Source of the DNA: Nannobrachium achirus
Lineage: Eukaryota; Chordata; Actinopteri; Myctophiformes; Myctophidae
Assembly: GCA_963921795.1 (NCBI GenBank)
Contig: OY997645.1
Coordinates: forward strand, 22,604,918 to 22,668,917
Direction of reading: 5' to 3'
Length of the DNA: 64,000 nucleotides
Position 1 is the first letter of the stretch, and each line of letters opens with the position of its first letter. Made by a program: the position numbers and the translations under genes. Below, piece after piece: positions 29,236 through 40,560 of this stretch. Below the pieces are notes generated by a model. It was given only the letters and a program-made list of their open reading frames with translations. It did no database searches and was not told the origin of the DNA.

Positions 29236-29309
29236 CTAGCTGAACGCATGTAGACCAAGCGTAACTACTTTGTTGCACACCACTAACCAGGATGTGATTC
29301 CCACTCCAC
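29236..29309 (-). CDS. GET1: GET1 exon 5 with stop (third membrane helix)
   Basis: Acceptor TCTTTTAG|GT; codes GVGITSWLVVCNKVVTLGLH and then AFS before TAG. The human end is VVAIVLHPFS. A minus-strand AATAAA at 28968-28973 could be its polyadenylation signal. Confidence 0.92.
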
Positions 29310-31971
29310 CTAAAAGAAAAAAGATAAGTGACTTAGTTAAACTCTGAAGTAAATTAGTTGCTTGAAATGTATAAAAAAATAAACTAAATGTATATAATCT
29401 GCACTCATTTCTGTTTGAATATCTACATCGACAATTCCATATTGATGTAAAAAACTGTAATTTACTGGTAATTTCTGTTCAGTGTCTACACTGGGGTCTA
29501 TGGACAAGGCTGTTCTTCAGTTATATCCTACACATCGGACTATCGACAGTATATACGGTAGTTCAAAAACAGCAGATCACCTGCTATTCCTGTTGGGAAT
29601 GCCACAAGTCGTTCCACTGGTGCTATCCATCTACTGGGCACCACCGTCACAGGGTCAGAATAATACTTCCAGATCAGCGAAATCATCACAGCAGCCTGAC
29701 AAGAACAACATGAGTCATGAGCCTTTTTCAGAGTGATTTTGATTGACAATACATACTGTGTATATACTGTACAATACATGCAGAGAGAGATGGTGGCAAC
29801 AAGAGCAGGGTATGGGGAAGAAACATAAACTGTAGATAGATGCTCAGAGCCTATATTTTTTTTAATTGAAACTGTGTATTCTAATATCTAAACTGTAATG
29901 CTTCAAGCATAAACACGAAACATCCAGATAACATATGAAACTGAACCCGTTTATTTGTTTAGTCACGTGGTTACAATTAAATAGCCAACTGAATTCCACT
30001 TTTAGTTTTCCACTTACCTGCAGTATATGAAAGACTATATTCACCACCCATTTCATTTTAGATTGTTGCGCTGTTCTTGACTGAACTGTAAAAAGCAAGA
30101 GATTCAATTAATTGTTATGGTGACTGCGTTTTTTTATACTTCATTACTTTGAATATGAATTGCACACATGACATTTTTACTGGGAATTCCCCATTTACAG
30201 TATATGTTTCTCATAAGCATAAGATCACTTGACAAACATCAGACTATAGTACACTCTTTGTATGGTATATAGCAAGGGAGGAGCTCCAACAGACAAATAC
30301 CCATTATATACCCATGCATGATACAGTACATATTACATACAGTTAAATGCTTTTCATTCCAGACTGTGCCATATTCCCTCTTGATGGACACAGCAGGAGA
30401 AAGTGAGAGACAGCTGTTTGGGAGGAGCAAGAGTAGAGTGTGTGGCTAGAGAGAAATGGCGGGTTCTCCACAAACATGAGGAACCATATAGGGGCCGGGG
30501 GCCATAAGGGCTGTACATGTACTGTAGGTCAGACTCATAGGTGCTGTGAATCATCTTAAAACTGACTACATAGCTGGGCTTAGTATATTATTGGTTTGCG
30601 GGAATTTATGGTTTAAGTAACTATGAACATTTGGACATAGTACAACTAACTTTGCACAGTTGTCTGGACGTCTAACACTAATTATTAAGCTCTAGGTGGG
30701 TTACTTCCTGTGTGTATAACACAATGCAGTAGTTGAGTGTGAGGGACGGCAACAGGCACCAGTCTCCCCCTCCCCCAACCCCCAGTGAACACTCCGCCTG
30801 TTATCCAAAACCCACCTGCCATTTCCCACACTTGCCGTTTTTAACATGCTAATCTGCCATGGCCGAAAGCACAGAACACAGTGCCATCCGCAGAAGGTGT
30901 GAATGGCACTGATTTATGTCTCGCAGGAAAGCGCTACAAGTTTTGAAAAGGGGGCCCAAGCAAGGGCTGGATTTTATGTACCACTCACTTCTACTGTGTG
31001 ACATTGTATCATTCACCTTGTGCTTTTACCTCAGGTTAAAATAAAGTGTGTGAACTGTGATTTTTTTTGGCCAGCAATGAGGGCCCACTATGTAGTATCT
31101 TACCGTGTGTCTTCAGCTTGTCTGTCATCTTGTTGATTTTGCGCTCTAATCTGGCATATCTAGCAAACTCATCCATCATGCTTATTGAAGCATGCTCCTT
31201 CTTCATCTCCTGTATCTCAGCTCTCATCTCACTCTCTTGCTCAGCATCCTTTTGGATGATCTTGGACAGCTTGAAAAGAACACAGTATAAACCTGTTAAA
31301 AAACAACTAGCCTACTGAACAACAGCTTAATAACTATCATATAGGCTGATCTTTGTACAGGTACAACCATAGCCAGGTTGACTGAAGACCAGAGGTGTTC
31401 AAAACAAGCCATACATGAAACTGCTGCAGTTTTCATCACGGGGACTGTGTGTCATGCTGTTGGTCTGCAAAGTGTGTAAAGCTTCGATCACGATATTCAG
31501 CTATTGTTATTGACGTTAATACAGGAAAGAATCAATGTAGCCAGAAGCAAAACTATGTATATAGGGTAAGGCAAATAGTGCACATGCACAAACAGTACAA
31601 AAAAACGTGTGTACGTAGTTCTTACGAAACCACACCCTCTATGGTTACATTGTTTCTAGCCAGTAGCCATTTCTCCTGGCCAAGTAGCCATTGGCCTGTA
31701 TGTGGTATGTATGTGTATGGCTGGTGTTTACTAACTAGTAGCTAGGCTATGCAGCTAGACTGCTTGGCTTTTGAGACGACGCCAAACCACACTACATTGA
31801 CATTCATAAAACCTACGAAGTGAAATCACAACATTCCATTGATTCAATGACAGTTAATCAGAAACAGAGACCCCTACTTACGAAGGATGAAATGGTTGGT
31901 AATAGTGTTTTCATTAGATTGCACAGAAAGACAGATCCCAACACCAGAAACCAAGCGCAACCGGCCGCCAT
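29236..31971 (-). CDS. GET1: GET1 (WRB, tail-anchored protein insertion receptor subunit); 5 exons, 170 aa
   Basis: Exons 31882-31971, 31104-31269, 30018-30085, 29581-29695 and 29236-29309 join in one frame from ATG to TAG, all with GT-AG introns. Length is close to the human 174 aa. Visible parts are a first membrane helix (about residues 5-24, CAWFLVLGSVFLCNLMKTLL), a charged coiled coil (about 31-90) containing MMDEFARYARLERKINKMTD, a second hydrophobic segment (about 100-121, WVVNIVFHILQAAVMISLIW) and a third near the C terminus (GGVGITSWLVVCNKVV). In the family, GET1 with CAMLG forms the ER receptor that docks GET3/TRC40 on the cytosolic coiled coil and inserts tail-anchored proteins. 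The gene is head to head with HMGN1, as in human. Confidence 0.96.
29581..29695 (-). CDS. GET1: GET1 exon 4
   Basis: Acceptor TTGTCAG|GCT, donor GCAG|GTGATC. Codes AAVMISLIWKYYSDPVTVVP and onward to PTGIAG; the human equivalent is AALMISLIWKYYSVPVAVVP. Confidence 0.95.
30018..30085 (-). CDS. GET1: GET1 exon 3
   Basis: Acceptor TTTTACAG|TT, donor CTGCAG|GTAAGT. Codes QSRTAQQSKMKWVVNIVFHI and then LQ. It starts the second membrane segment. Confidence 0.93.
31104..31269 (-). CDS. GET1: GET1 exon 2 (coiled coil)
   Basis: Acceptor TTTTCAAG|CTG, donor CACG|GTAAGA, phase 0 in and phase 1 out. Starts LSKIIQKDAEQESEMRAEIQ and is nearly identical to human WRB in the MMDEFARYARLERKINKMTD stretch. Confidence 0.96.
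31882..31971 (-). CDS. GET1: GET1 exon 1 (start, first membrane helix)
   Basis: MAAGCAWFLVLGSVFLCNLM followed by KTLLPTISSF, donor TTC|GTAAGT, 30 codons. The ATG sits in AAAACATGG. A second ATG lies 23 nt upstream, out of frame. Confidence 0.93.
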
Positions 31972-32715
31972 GTTTTCTTTTCACTAGTCAACATTTCTGC
32001 TCCAGCAGCTGCCTGTCTGCCTGAGTGCCGGCTGCTCTTTAACTATTCAGAATGAGGGGATAAAAATTACAGTTCTGAGAAATATATTGGGATTATTATT
32101 ATTAGAATAATCACAAGTATACAAGTGCTACTTGCAAAATGTATGACAATAACAAATGAACGTGTTGTATTATTTTCATGTTTTGAATCGAGTGTGCGGT
32201 GGAAATGGGACAAACGATTAATGTGTTATTTGTCTGGACGACGCTTTTTAAACTGAATATCGCCAAATAAAAACAAATCCCAAATCCAATCCATGATTGA
32301 TTGTAAAAAATGAGAGCGTATGTGGGAAGGGGGGGTCTGTTGTGGGGTTGATTGACACGCCGAGCTGACCACACACGTAGCTTGCTATGGTTTAAAAACG
32401 TGTTGCCTAGAGCCCGCAGCCAATCAGTAGGAGCAGGGGGCGGGACATGCCCCTTCCTGCCCGTGAGGTTGGTAGGATCAGGAATACAATATACAGAGGG
32501 GGATCCAATCCGGTTTGAGCTAGTTCTGCTACTGATGGAACATTTATGTTCGTAAGTTACAGTGTGTTCCCAAGGTATAGACTCACACTGAGCAGGGTGA
32601 CACCAAGTAGTATAGCTCTCTGTCTCTCTCACGTCTGTTTCACTGCATACACTGTACAGCTGCTTGCCAGTTGTTCTCTTTGTCTGTTAGACCCGACACA
32701 CCAACTAAAGAAACC
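31972..32715. promoter_or_regulatory. Shared head-to-head promoter of GET1 and HMGN1
   Basis: The two start codons face away from each other across 744 bp. A CCAAT box (32420-32424) lies beside a GC box with GGGGCGGG (32437-32444) in a GC-rich patch, about 280 bp before the HMGN1 ATG. No TATA box is evident, which fits a housekeeping CpG promoter. Transcription starts cannot be placed from sequence. The 173-codon open frame on the minus strand here resembles no protein I know. Confidence 0.6.
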
Positions 32716-32736
32716 ATGCCGAAAAGGAACAGCAGA
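32716..32736 (+). CDS. HMGN1: HMGN1 exon 1
   Basis: ATG in AAACCATGC; MPKRNSR, then donor AGA|GTAAGT. The MPKR start is universal in HMGN proteins. Confidence 0.92.
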
Positions 32737-34934
32737 GTAAGTTGAAATGCCCACAATGTGTAAAGATGAAGTTTACAATATTAGCATTTCGCGCGTTTAG
32801 TTTAACTGTTTGTTTGGTTTGTTTTAACTTCGCGCGTTTGCTTTCCCTGAAATAACGAGATATGTGCATGCATGCTTTAATGATTGCGTTTGGAATGTGT
32901 GCTGTTGCAGCACGTTGGTTGTGTTCAGGTCTACCCTGTTGATATGGAAGTGGCGCCTTTTTACTTAGTGCAGGAGGGACGGTATTCAGTGGACATGTTT
33001 GCATTGCATAATGCTATACTGTACATTGTTGTTACTTCACTTTGTATTGCTTTGTTTCGCTCGTTTTGGCCGTTAGTTTGGATTGTTATCCGATTCTCTG
33101 GCGCAAATGGCTAATTAGGCTTCTCAATGAGATCAGACAAAGGGGTGTAACCACCAAGCCGTGTAACGTTGCATGTTGCCCTGCGAAATAGGGTTGTTAT
33201 GGACATTAATCGTGTTAAAACGCAAGGTTTTACGTGCATGTTTGTCCGATTGCGGTCGATATAAATGGAATCCACGTCGTTCACTTTTTGACCCGTGTCA
33301 GGCTAAAGCGCGACACCTTTATGGCACTTGGAGGGAGAGAGAGAGGTCTTTTCTTTTTGAGTGTCATGGCAGCCGAATGAGCCGATGCATGTTCCTAAAG
33401 CATTTGCATTTGGCACCGTCCTTCGACGGCTTTGTGTCGTAGAAAAACCTGGCCATAGTACATTTCGACGTCCGTGTCGTTAAATATGTATATGGGATGT
33501 GTTTGACAAAACTATAAGCAGTTTTGTGATTATTATTTTTTTGTTTTTACTCTCCACGCGTGCTCAGAAAGCGGGCATCGGATGGTTACCGTCAATATAT
33601 ACGTAAATCACACGACCCGTCTCCTTGTGGGGGAAACTTATGGATTCTCCTGGGAATAGTAATTGCGAGTAATGGCGGGAATAAAGTCGATGTGTTGACG
33701 TAGGCTGGTTGTGTTTCTATCTTCGTGAGTCTGGAACACATTCCCGTGTGTTGGTGGTGAATGGAGAAAGCACGTGGGGGCGGGGCTGCATTTTCCCTCC
33801 TGTGCATGCAGTAGGGCTATAGAGTAACTTTCGAATAACATTTACATTCTATCATAACTTATTTACACGAATACTTGTGTTACACGGGGTGAATTTAGCA
33901 CTTAAACAATTGTAATTACGTTCTTTTTTCCCCTTTTGGTTATGTCACAGATTCCCCTCCCCCACGTCGACGTTACATAATTCCTCCTTTAACTTGTGGG
34001 GTGTGGGGGGCACAGCATGTGTGCCCATCCCCCCCTAACATTACACACCCACTTTTGCTCACTCATGAATGTGGGGTTGTTGTTGTTCTTTGACTAACTT
34101 GTTTCTTTTCTCTCTTCCACAGAGTAATGAGGTTGAGGAGGAGGTTAGTATTAAGCTCACAAAATATTGTTTGCACATAGTTATACTGCTTAAATACATT
34201 TTTGTTGTTGAACCAAATGAACATTTTGTTCTGTTTTGTCTTCTAGCCAAAGAGAAGATCGCAGCGGTTATCTGCGGTAAGTTAAACCAATATCATGGTG
34301 TTGTCTGCTTAAATTGAGGGAAATTATTCAATACAATTTGTTGTAATTTGGCATTAAACAATCTGATTTTTATTTGTGCAGAAGCCAGTAGAGCAGCCCA
34401 AGGCCAAGGCAAAGGTAAGGCAGTGTTGAGTTTGTCCACTGGGGGTGGTAGACATCCACATTATATTTGTGTTTTTTGTCTTTTGCATGGAGGCTTATGG
34501 TGCACCATCTCATGGCTGTTTGTTTGGGGTTTTATAGCCACAGAAGGCACCCGCCAAGCCCAAAAAGACAAAGGAAGTAGTAGAAAAGGCCAAGCCAGAG
34601 GAGAAGAAAGAAGAAGAGCCTGAGGTTGAAAAGGAAGAGGAGGCCCCAGCAGAAAATGGAAAAGCTGAGGCTGAACCTGAAGCTGAGGCTGAAGCAGAGG
34701 CTGAAGAGGTATTGAAGATATGTTTAATTATTTCACACAGAAATCATGCTGATTCTATTGCATCACGGCTAATTATATGTATATAGAGATTTTATTTAAG
34801 TAAAGATGTCTTATTCAAACTCTGTTCTCCAGGAGGCTCCCGCAGCAGCAGATGAGGAGGAGGAAGAGGAGGCAGAGGTTGACGGAAAGGAAGATGAAGC
34901 TGATCAGAAAGAAGATGATGAAGCAGCAGAGTAG
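32716..34934 (+). CDS. HMGN1: HMGN1-type nucleosome-binding protein; 6 exons, 125 aa
   Basis: Exons 32716-32736, 34123-34143, 34247-34276, 34382-34414, 34538-34708 and 34833-34934 are all phase 0 with GT-AG introns and join from ATG to TAG. The product starts MPKRNSR. Exon 3 gives PKRRSQRLSA, the nucleosome-binding core of HMGN proteins (human PKRRSARLSA). A Lys/Pro/Ala segment and a long Glu/Ala-rich acidic tail follow (EAEPEAEAEAEAEE, then DEEEEEEAEV). The family binds nucleosome cores in the nucleus through the RRSxRLSA motif and loosens chromatin by countering linker histone. Exon structure (start, short exon, NBD exon, Lys exon, two acidic exons) matches the HMGN family. I choose HMGN1 over HMGN2-5 because of its neighbours GET1 and BRWD1. 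It is longer and more acidic than the 100-aa human protein. Confidence 0.92.
34123..34143 (+). CDS. HMGN1: HMGN1 exon 2 (21 nt)
   Basis: Acceptor CTTCCACAG|AGT, donor GAG|GTTAGT; codes SNEVEEE. Confidence 0.85.
34247..34276 (+). CDS. HMGN1: HMGN1 exon 3 (nucleosome-binding motif)
   Basis: Acceptor TCTTCTAG|CCA, donor GCG|GTAAGT; codes PKRRSQRLSA, the diagnostic motif. Confidence 0.95.
34382..34414 (+). CDS. HMGN1: HMGN1 exon 4
   Basis: Acceptor TTTGTGCAG|AAG, donor AAG|GTAAGG; codes KPVEQPKAKAK. Confidence 0.92.
34538..34708 (+). CDS. HMGN1: HMGN1 exon 5
   Basis: Acceptor TTTTATAG|CCA, donor GAG|GTATTG, 57 codons: PQKAPAKPKKTKEVVEKAKP and then acidic repeats. Confidence 0.92.
34833..34934 (+). 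CDS. HMGN1: HMGN1 exon 6 with stop
   Basis: Acceptor TTCTCCAG|GAG, 33 acidic codons from EAPAAADEEEEEEAEVDGKE to EDDEAAE, then TAG. A second copy of this exon exists at 43286. Confidence 0.93.
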   Translation, partial: EAPAAADEEEEEEAEVDGKEDEADQKEDDEAAE

Positions 34935-35930
34935 AAGCCTCCCCCTAACCTATTCACCAGCGCTCCCTGTACCTCCTTTCTTGTATAATGCAGAGGATAT
35001 TTTTTATCAACTATTTTCTTAAGAAAAAACAGCAAGGTTTTTAGTGGCATGATTGTAGAAACACATTTTTAAAATACAAAAAAATATACAAAAATAAAAA
35101 ATACAATTGAGAAAGATTGCATTGTATCTCATGGCTTCACATTGTTTGAAGGGAAGGTTTTGGTTATTATGAGTTCTATTGTTTTGTTTTTGTTAATTTG
35201 CTTTTAAAAGAGGGAGGGTGCAGGTCGCAGCTATCTGCATGACTTTCAATCATGCCTATATCAGGAATTTGTTGTTAAGCTGGGAGAGTTGCCTGAACAT
35301 TCCAGAGGCTATGAGGGACTGTATCTGTATCCTGAAATGTTTGGGGGTTTTATACACTCTAATATTTTCATTTGTTTATGATGGCGGGGGAGGGTTAGTA
35401 CGGTTGTTGACTGTTAAAGCTGTGCTCTATGTTATGTCATTTATTCATGCAATTTGTTCTAGAATTCACTGTCCTATTTAATCATCACACTCACTAGTAC
35501 TGGAATCTGTCAGGCCCATCTGCGCTTTATGTGAATTGCTTTCTTTTCGTCAAAATACATTGAAATATTTGTATAGCTGCTGTGAAGTAAGAGTTTCTTC
35601 TCTTCCATTATTTCATTGATTTCAAATGCAGTATGTGACGGTACATGGTGAGGATGGTTAAATGGGTATATGTGTTCTTTGGCCAGGCTAAAAACACATG
35701 CATTACAGTGTTAATCATGATGGTTGTAGCTTGTTCATTTTGGATGCTGATAATCAAATTACTGTGATTTCACCTCATAAGTGAATATAATGCCAGAAGT
35801 TGCCGGACATCTGTTGTGGTCTTAGGATTTATTTACCATTGTACAGTTTTCTCAGTTTTTTTTTCTTTTTTTTGTAGCTGTATCTGTGTTATGACTGGTA
35901 TAAAATGCCAATTAAAATGGATGGAATTTC
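34935..35930 (+). other. HMGN1: HMGN1 3'UTR with two candidate poly(A) signals
   Basis: AATAAA at 35093-35098 and ATTAAA at 35911-35916 give short and long 3'UTR options of about 180 and 1000 nt. The stretch holds no recognised repeat and is AT-rich like a UTR. The assignment is an inference. Confidence 0.45.
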
Positions 35931-37673
35931 TCTCTTGTGTTTTCATAACAAAAATACAAATTAATAATACAAATGTTAACAGTAGGTGTTAGTCAGACAT
36001 TAGGTTAAAATAATTAATACTTAATTTCAATCAAGACATTATTGCTAACACTGCCATCTACAGCAGGATAAAAAGCGTCGTATATAATTTGCTGCGTTTT
36101 TTATTTTATTTTTTACACTAGCTAGGGTTAATAACAATAAATGTAAAGACGGTGTAAGTGCAGATCGCTTGGCCTTTGTTGTTGTAGCAGAGAGAAGAAA
36201 GGCAGCGTTCTTCTTCCCTACCCCCTGTTTCCTGTGCTGTGACGGAAGTGACGAGCATTGCTGAGGCCTCGGTTTTATGGGCCTCATGCTCATAACCGAA
36301 CATCGCCAGCAGTGGAGGGGAGGTCTGTTGCACAGTCATGCAAATGAAATTTAATGTATTCACAGCCGATTTAATGGCTATAAAATCGTAAGATTTCGCT
36401 CCACGTCAGTCACTGATGTCAGGTAATGTAGGCCTACCCAAGTGACTGACTGATCGATAGATTGAATGTTGATTGACATATTTTTCACAAAATGGCATGC
36501 ATAGTCATTAGTCATATTGCACATACAAACAATAATTAAGTAAAAGTAGCAATACTATTGAAAGTAGGCTACATTTTTGCATCAAAATATACTAATTATT
36601 TATTGATGAATTCATTTGTTCATTATTTGAATGTTGCAGCAAAGTTGTGGAGTGTAGTAAAAAGTAAAATATTTTAAAAGTGATTGGGTCAATACAAACA
36701 CATTAATCCAAAACATTATTTTGTATAGGCCTACACATAGCAGGTTAGGAAGCAAAATAGAGGCATATCAGATTATCAGGTGTGATTTCCCATGCGGTAG
36801 ACCTATCTATACCACAGATATCGCTGGGTTAGAGTGTGTACCTGGGAGCATAACACTTGTTTTATCCTACTCTGAACATCTATTACACATTCACTATCTT
36901 CATTTGGTTTGTAGATCAACAGTCAATGCAAATACTCAGCTAACAGAATCCTTTTTGACAGCGTTTTCCCAAGAGATTGGACTGGCAGGGAAATGGACAT
37001 AGGGCCTATATGAAAACTGGATAAGCTATTTTGATTTGATTGATTTCTATTATCATCTTCTGACATGGGATCAAGCTATATGCTTAGGCTTGTTTACTGT
37101 CTTTGTTCTCATCTAATTTAAGCAAATGTATCACAGAAACCGCTTTCTTTTAATGCCATACCATACCTGTGTCCCATACACTGCACGACCAAGTGAAGTG
37201 GATTTTATTATAACACATCTGGAACTTCACTAGTACATTGTATAACTGTGTCTGTGCGGTTTATACCAGATAATTCTCACAAGGACTTTGCCTTAAATCT
37301 TGAAAAACAGTTATCAGCCGGACCTTATATTGTATCAACTGGCATACATCTAACGCTGCATTCACTTTGCTTGCTTGGGAAGGTTGCTGAACTTGCTGCC
37401 AACAGATACATGCATTGCACCAGACCATTTGCTCCAGATATGTAAGTAGATTGGTCCACTCCCTGTCAGAGTAGTGTCACATGTAACCCAGGTGTTCATT
37501 CTTACCTGGGATCTGGGAAGAGGTCCATGCTTGGGTACACAAAAGGTAACTCTGAGCAAAATAACAACTAAATCGTCTCATGCACAGATTATCCTTCCCT
37601 TAAAACTAAATTAGTTGTTAGGTTACATGATAGATCACCTTGATTGATTGATTGATTTACTGATGGGGTTATT

Positions 37674-37704
37674 GTTTTGCTGTTATGAATCATAACAGCA
37701 AAAC
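37674..37704. repeat. 31-bp palindrome in the BRWD1 copy
   Basis: GTTTTGCTGTTATG and its complement around AAT. Confidence 0.9.
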
Positions 37705-38101
37705 TGCAGGCTGCTCAACAGAACCGCTGGGTGGCTGCAGCTTGTGTTTCCGTACTCATACGGACAGACATATGGAGAGATAACACGGTCAAATGTTGAA
37801 GCGGCAGGCACCACTCAAAAAACAGTTGCCTGAAATCAGGGAGAAACTGAAATTTACCTGTGAATCAATGAACTCTTTGTATGCATCTCTTGACATGTAT
37901 GAAAGTCATAAATAATACTCAAGTGTAACCTGTGTGCTTCGCAAGGGTTTCAAACATTACAAGCTGTCCATTGGACCGGACATGATCTGCCACAACGAGC
38001 ATACAGTGCCAACCACGTCAACTTCAGGTAAGCAAGCAGTGCAAGTTATACTGTATGTCCTTGGCTTATGACTAGACTATGATAGTGAAATGGGGACATT
38101 C

Positions 38102-38625
38102 ATGTAGAGCAGAGGTGGGCAACTTTGATGATGGTGAGGGCCACTATATTTCCACCTTCACTCCAGAGGGCCACATTGCATATTGCTTACGTCCTACTTT
38201 GTCATTCTAGTATATCTCATACAAAAGAATCAAAAATAGCCGATCTACAAGCTCAAAGCGCGTCGCACCGTGGCACGTTTTGAGCTTGTAGATCTGCTAT
38301 TTTTGATTTTTTTGAATTGGAATCCTGAATAATCTTTTGTTATTTTTGAATTGGAATCCTGAAATGTAACATTTTGATTTAATTTAAAATGCGTTATACT
38401 CATGTTAACTTTATGAACTTAAATGAAAATACGTTGGACATAAAAAAGGCTAACATTTATACTTGTCATTAGGCTACTAATATGGACGATGTTTGCATGT
38501 TTGGAATGTAACAGCTGAAATCAATAATGTACCAGTATTCCAGTATCAACCTGCGGGCCGCATTAAGAGAAGGTGGGGGCCGCATGTGGCCCCCGGGCCG
38601 CCAGTTGCCCATGTATGATGTAGAG
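38102..38625. mobile_element. hAT-type element with 8-bp target duplication and hairpin H8
   Basis: Element 38110-38617 begins CAGAGGTGGGCAACT and ends AGTTGCCCATGTATG. ATGTAGAG flanks both sides. Hairpin H8 (38230-38306) with GATCTACAAGCTCAAA arms lies inside. Confidence 0.9.
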
Positions 38626-39115
38626 CCAATGGATGAGAGTTCATTGCTCTCAAATATCATATTTGAATGTTGTAGAATTGTGTCCAGAATCTCACTTTCA
38701 TATAAATATACAAAGTCCACTGGTGGGTGTTGAACCTACAATTTAAAATAACATTAAAATTGTGAGTCAAGTGTGCCGAAACAAGCAAAAAAAAAAAAAG
38801 TATGTTATGGTGATGACCAAATTTGTTCATTGAATTCATTCTTGAAAATGTGCACGGCTTCAATGAACAATTGTACAAAACATTTGGCTTGTGCATTTTA
38901 TTTCTGTTGTCCTGATGTGCTTTTTTGTGTTGAATGGAAACATAATGATGCCAGTGGGAGAAATGCTCAAGTTAATTTTGTATCCAGGCTGCACAAGATC
39001 GAGAGACCCAGGCAAGGCGTTCAAACCATCTGCTCCTCATTCAGCCAATCTAAGTAGTCACTATTTTAAAATGCTATTTGTTTTTAATACAATTTCTTGG
39101 TGGAGAAATCAGGAC

Positions 39116-40560
39116 TGAGCCCCACCTCATGTTGACATTGGAAAGGCTGAAACCAACATAAGTGCCATGCTTTTTTTCTTGATGCACTTTGACTTGACAC
39201 TTTCCCACACAACTATATCATTTTGTAGTGATGATCATACTGCAAGTAGGAATTGTAAGCGGCCAAGACTTCCGCTGTGCTCGGACAGTGAAACCGGCTT
39301 CTCCAATACAGCAGCTTCCAAATGTTGCTTTGGTTTGTGATTTTTAGAAATCATCCACTGTTAGATCTGGATATTTGGTTTGGTCAGAATGGCCCCAAAT
39401 GTAATAATGTTCCCAGGTTGTGCTGAAGAGATATGTTTACTCCCTACTGATTGCCATTGCAGGGATTCTGTTAGACCAATTCAATCAATTTAGTTGCACC
39501 GCCGAGACTAAAAGTCTTAATAATATACCAAAATGGATAAATATAGATGTGTTTTCATGAACAATCATTATCATATTGTTATCTACATCCAAGATATCAA
39601 TGTCATTAAAGGTAATGATATGGTCAATATAGTTTACATTTCCCCTTCTCCTGCATGTACAAGCGGTTCCTTATGTCAGATGCAAAACAACAGTTACTAC
39701 AGATGGCCGTTTATTCATTGAAATTATTGGGAATTACCATTTGAGATGAACCATCTCGTATTCAAGGGGGTCTACAAAATTATTATATCATTGAACGAAC
39801 AATGATTTTCAGTGATCCTTTTGCCAAGTTAGGCGAAAGTAAGCATTCGACTTCTGGTCAGCCTTCAAAATAAGAGTAAAATGATGTGTAATATGTTGTT
39901 GTTTTTCTTTTCTTTTCTTTTTCACTGTTGCTACACCTAAAATATAATCAAATCAATCAAACAAGTGTGAACCTAAGTCATATCATATAACTATTGAGAT
40001 ATTGATGTTATGTTCATGCATGTGCCCCTCGATCTTGTACTTACACATTTTTTCCTGGGGGAAACCCTGCAGTGTAATCTCTGAAAGAGAACATTGTAAC
40101 CAAGCATCTACTGTACACCAGCAGGGATGCATAGCCACGAGTATCATGCCTTTATTGGCACACAACATGCTTTATATGACAGCAGCCTGAGCTGTGCTCA
40201 TTTGACTAAGAAATATGTAATATTCCCTTTGCACCCATGGTTCCTCTGGCCTTTGTGTGCTGTGTGTGGAGCAGGTTTGAACTTGAAGCATTTTATAGCA
40301 CTCATCCTTCAGTATGTGAACTGAAGTAAACAACTTTCTGTCTATATCTTATATCTCGTCCTGAAATTAATTAAATTAATTAAATTAATTAACTGATTTA
40401 TTTATTTTTTCTGGCTCCAATGAATGCACCAATTTATCACTGATAAGTGTTCACATAACTTAAAAGGGAGATCTCCGCTGCAATAAGTTGGGGTGCCTGT
40501 TCAACAGCGAGTGGAAAGAATAACGTGTTCCTCAGCATGCTACATGCTACACCCTCCCAG
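39116..40560. other. Between the BRWD1 copy and the repeat block
   Basis: No gene or clear element seen. The duplication breakpoint should lie somewhere in 39116-43220. Confidence 0.4.

Larger units (their letters stand above)
36050..39115 (+). pseudogene. Broken duplicate of the BRWD1 5' region (promoter to intron 10)
   Basis: Collinear with 47340-57550. Matching blocks are the promoter/5'UTR (36120-36360 with 47410-47690), exon 1 (36374), exon 3 (36742-36770), exon 4 (36970-37013), exon 5 (37384-37555), exon 9 (37948-38031), intron 9 (38830-38985) and exon 10 (38990-39046). No copy of exons 2 and 6-8 was seen. The exon 1 copy reads ATG GCT ATA AAA TCG TAA, and exon 5 has an in-frame TAG after ICK. 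Introns are kept, so this is a DNA duplication and not a retrocopy. A 508-bp hAT element (38110-38617) sits in its intron 9. It cannot code for BRWD1. Confidence 0.88.

Noticed and set aside
32111..32632. 173-codon minus-strand frame
   Set aside because: Covers the GET1/HMGN1 promoter, no recognised family, composition of non-coding GC-rich DNA.
36374..39046. Second functional BRWD1 gene
   Set aside because: Early stop codons, missing exons and no 3' part.
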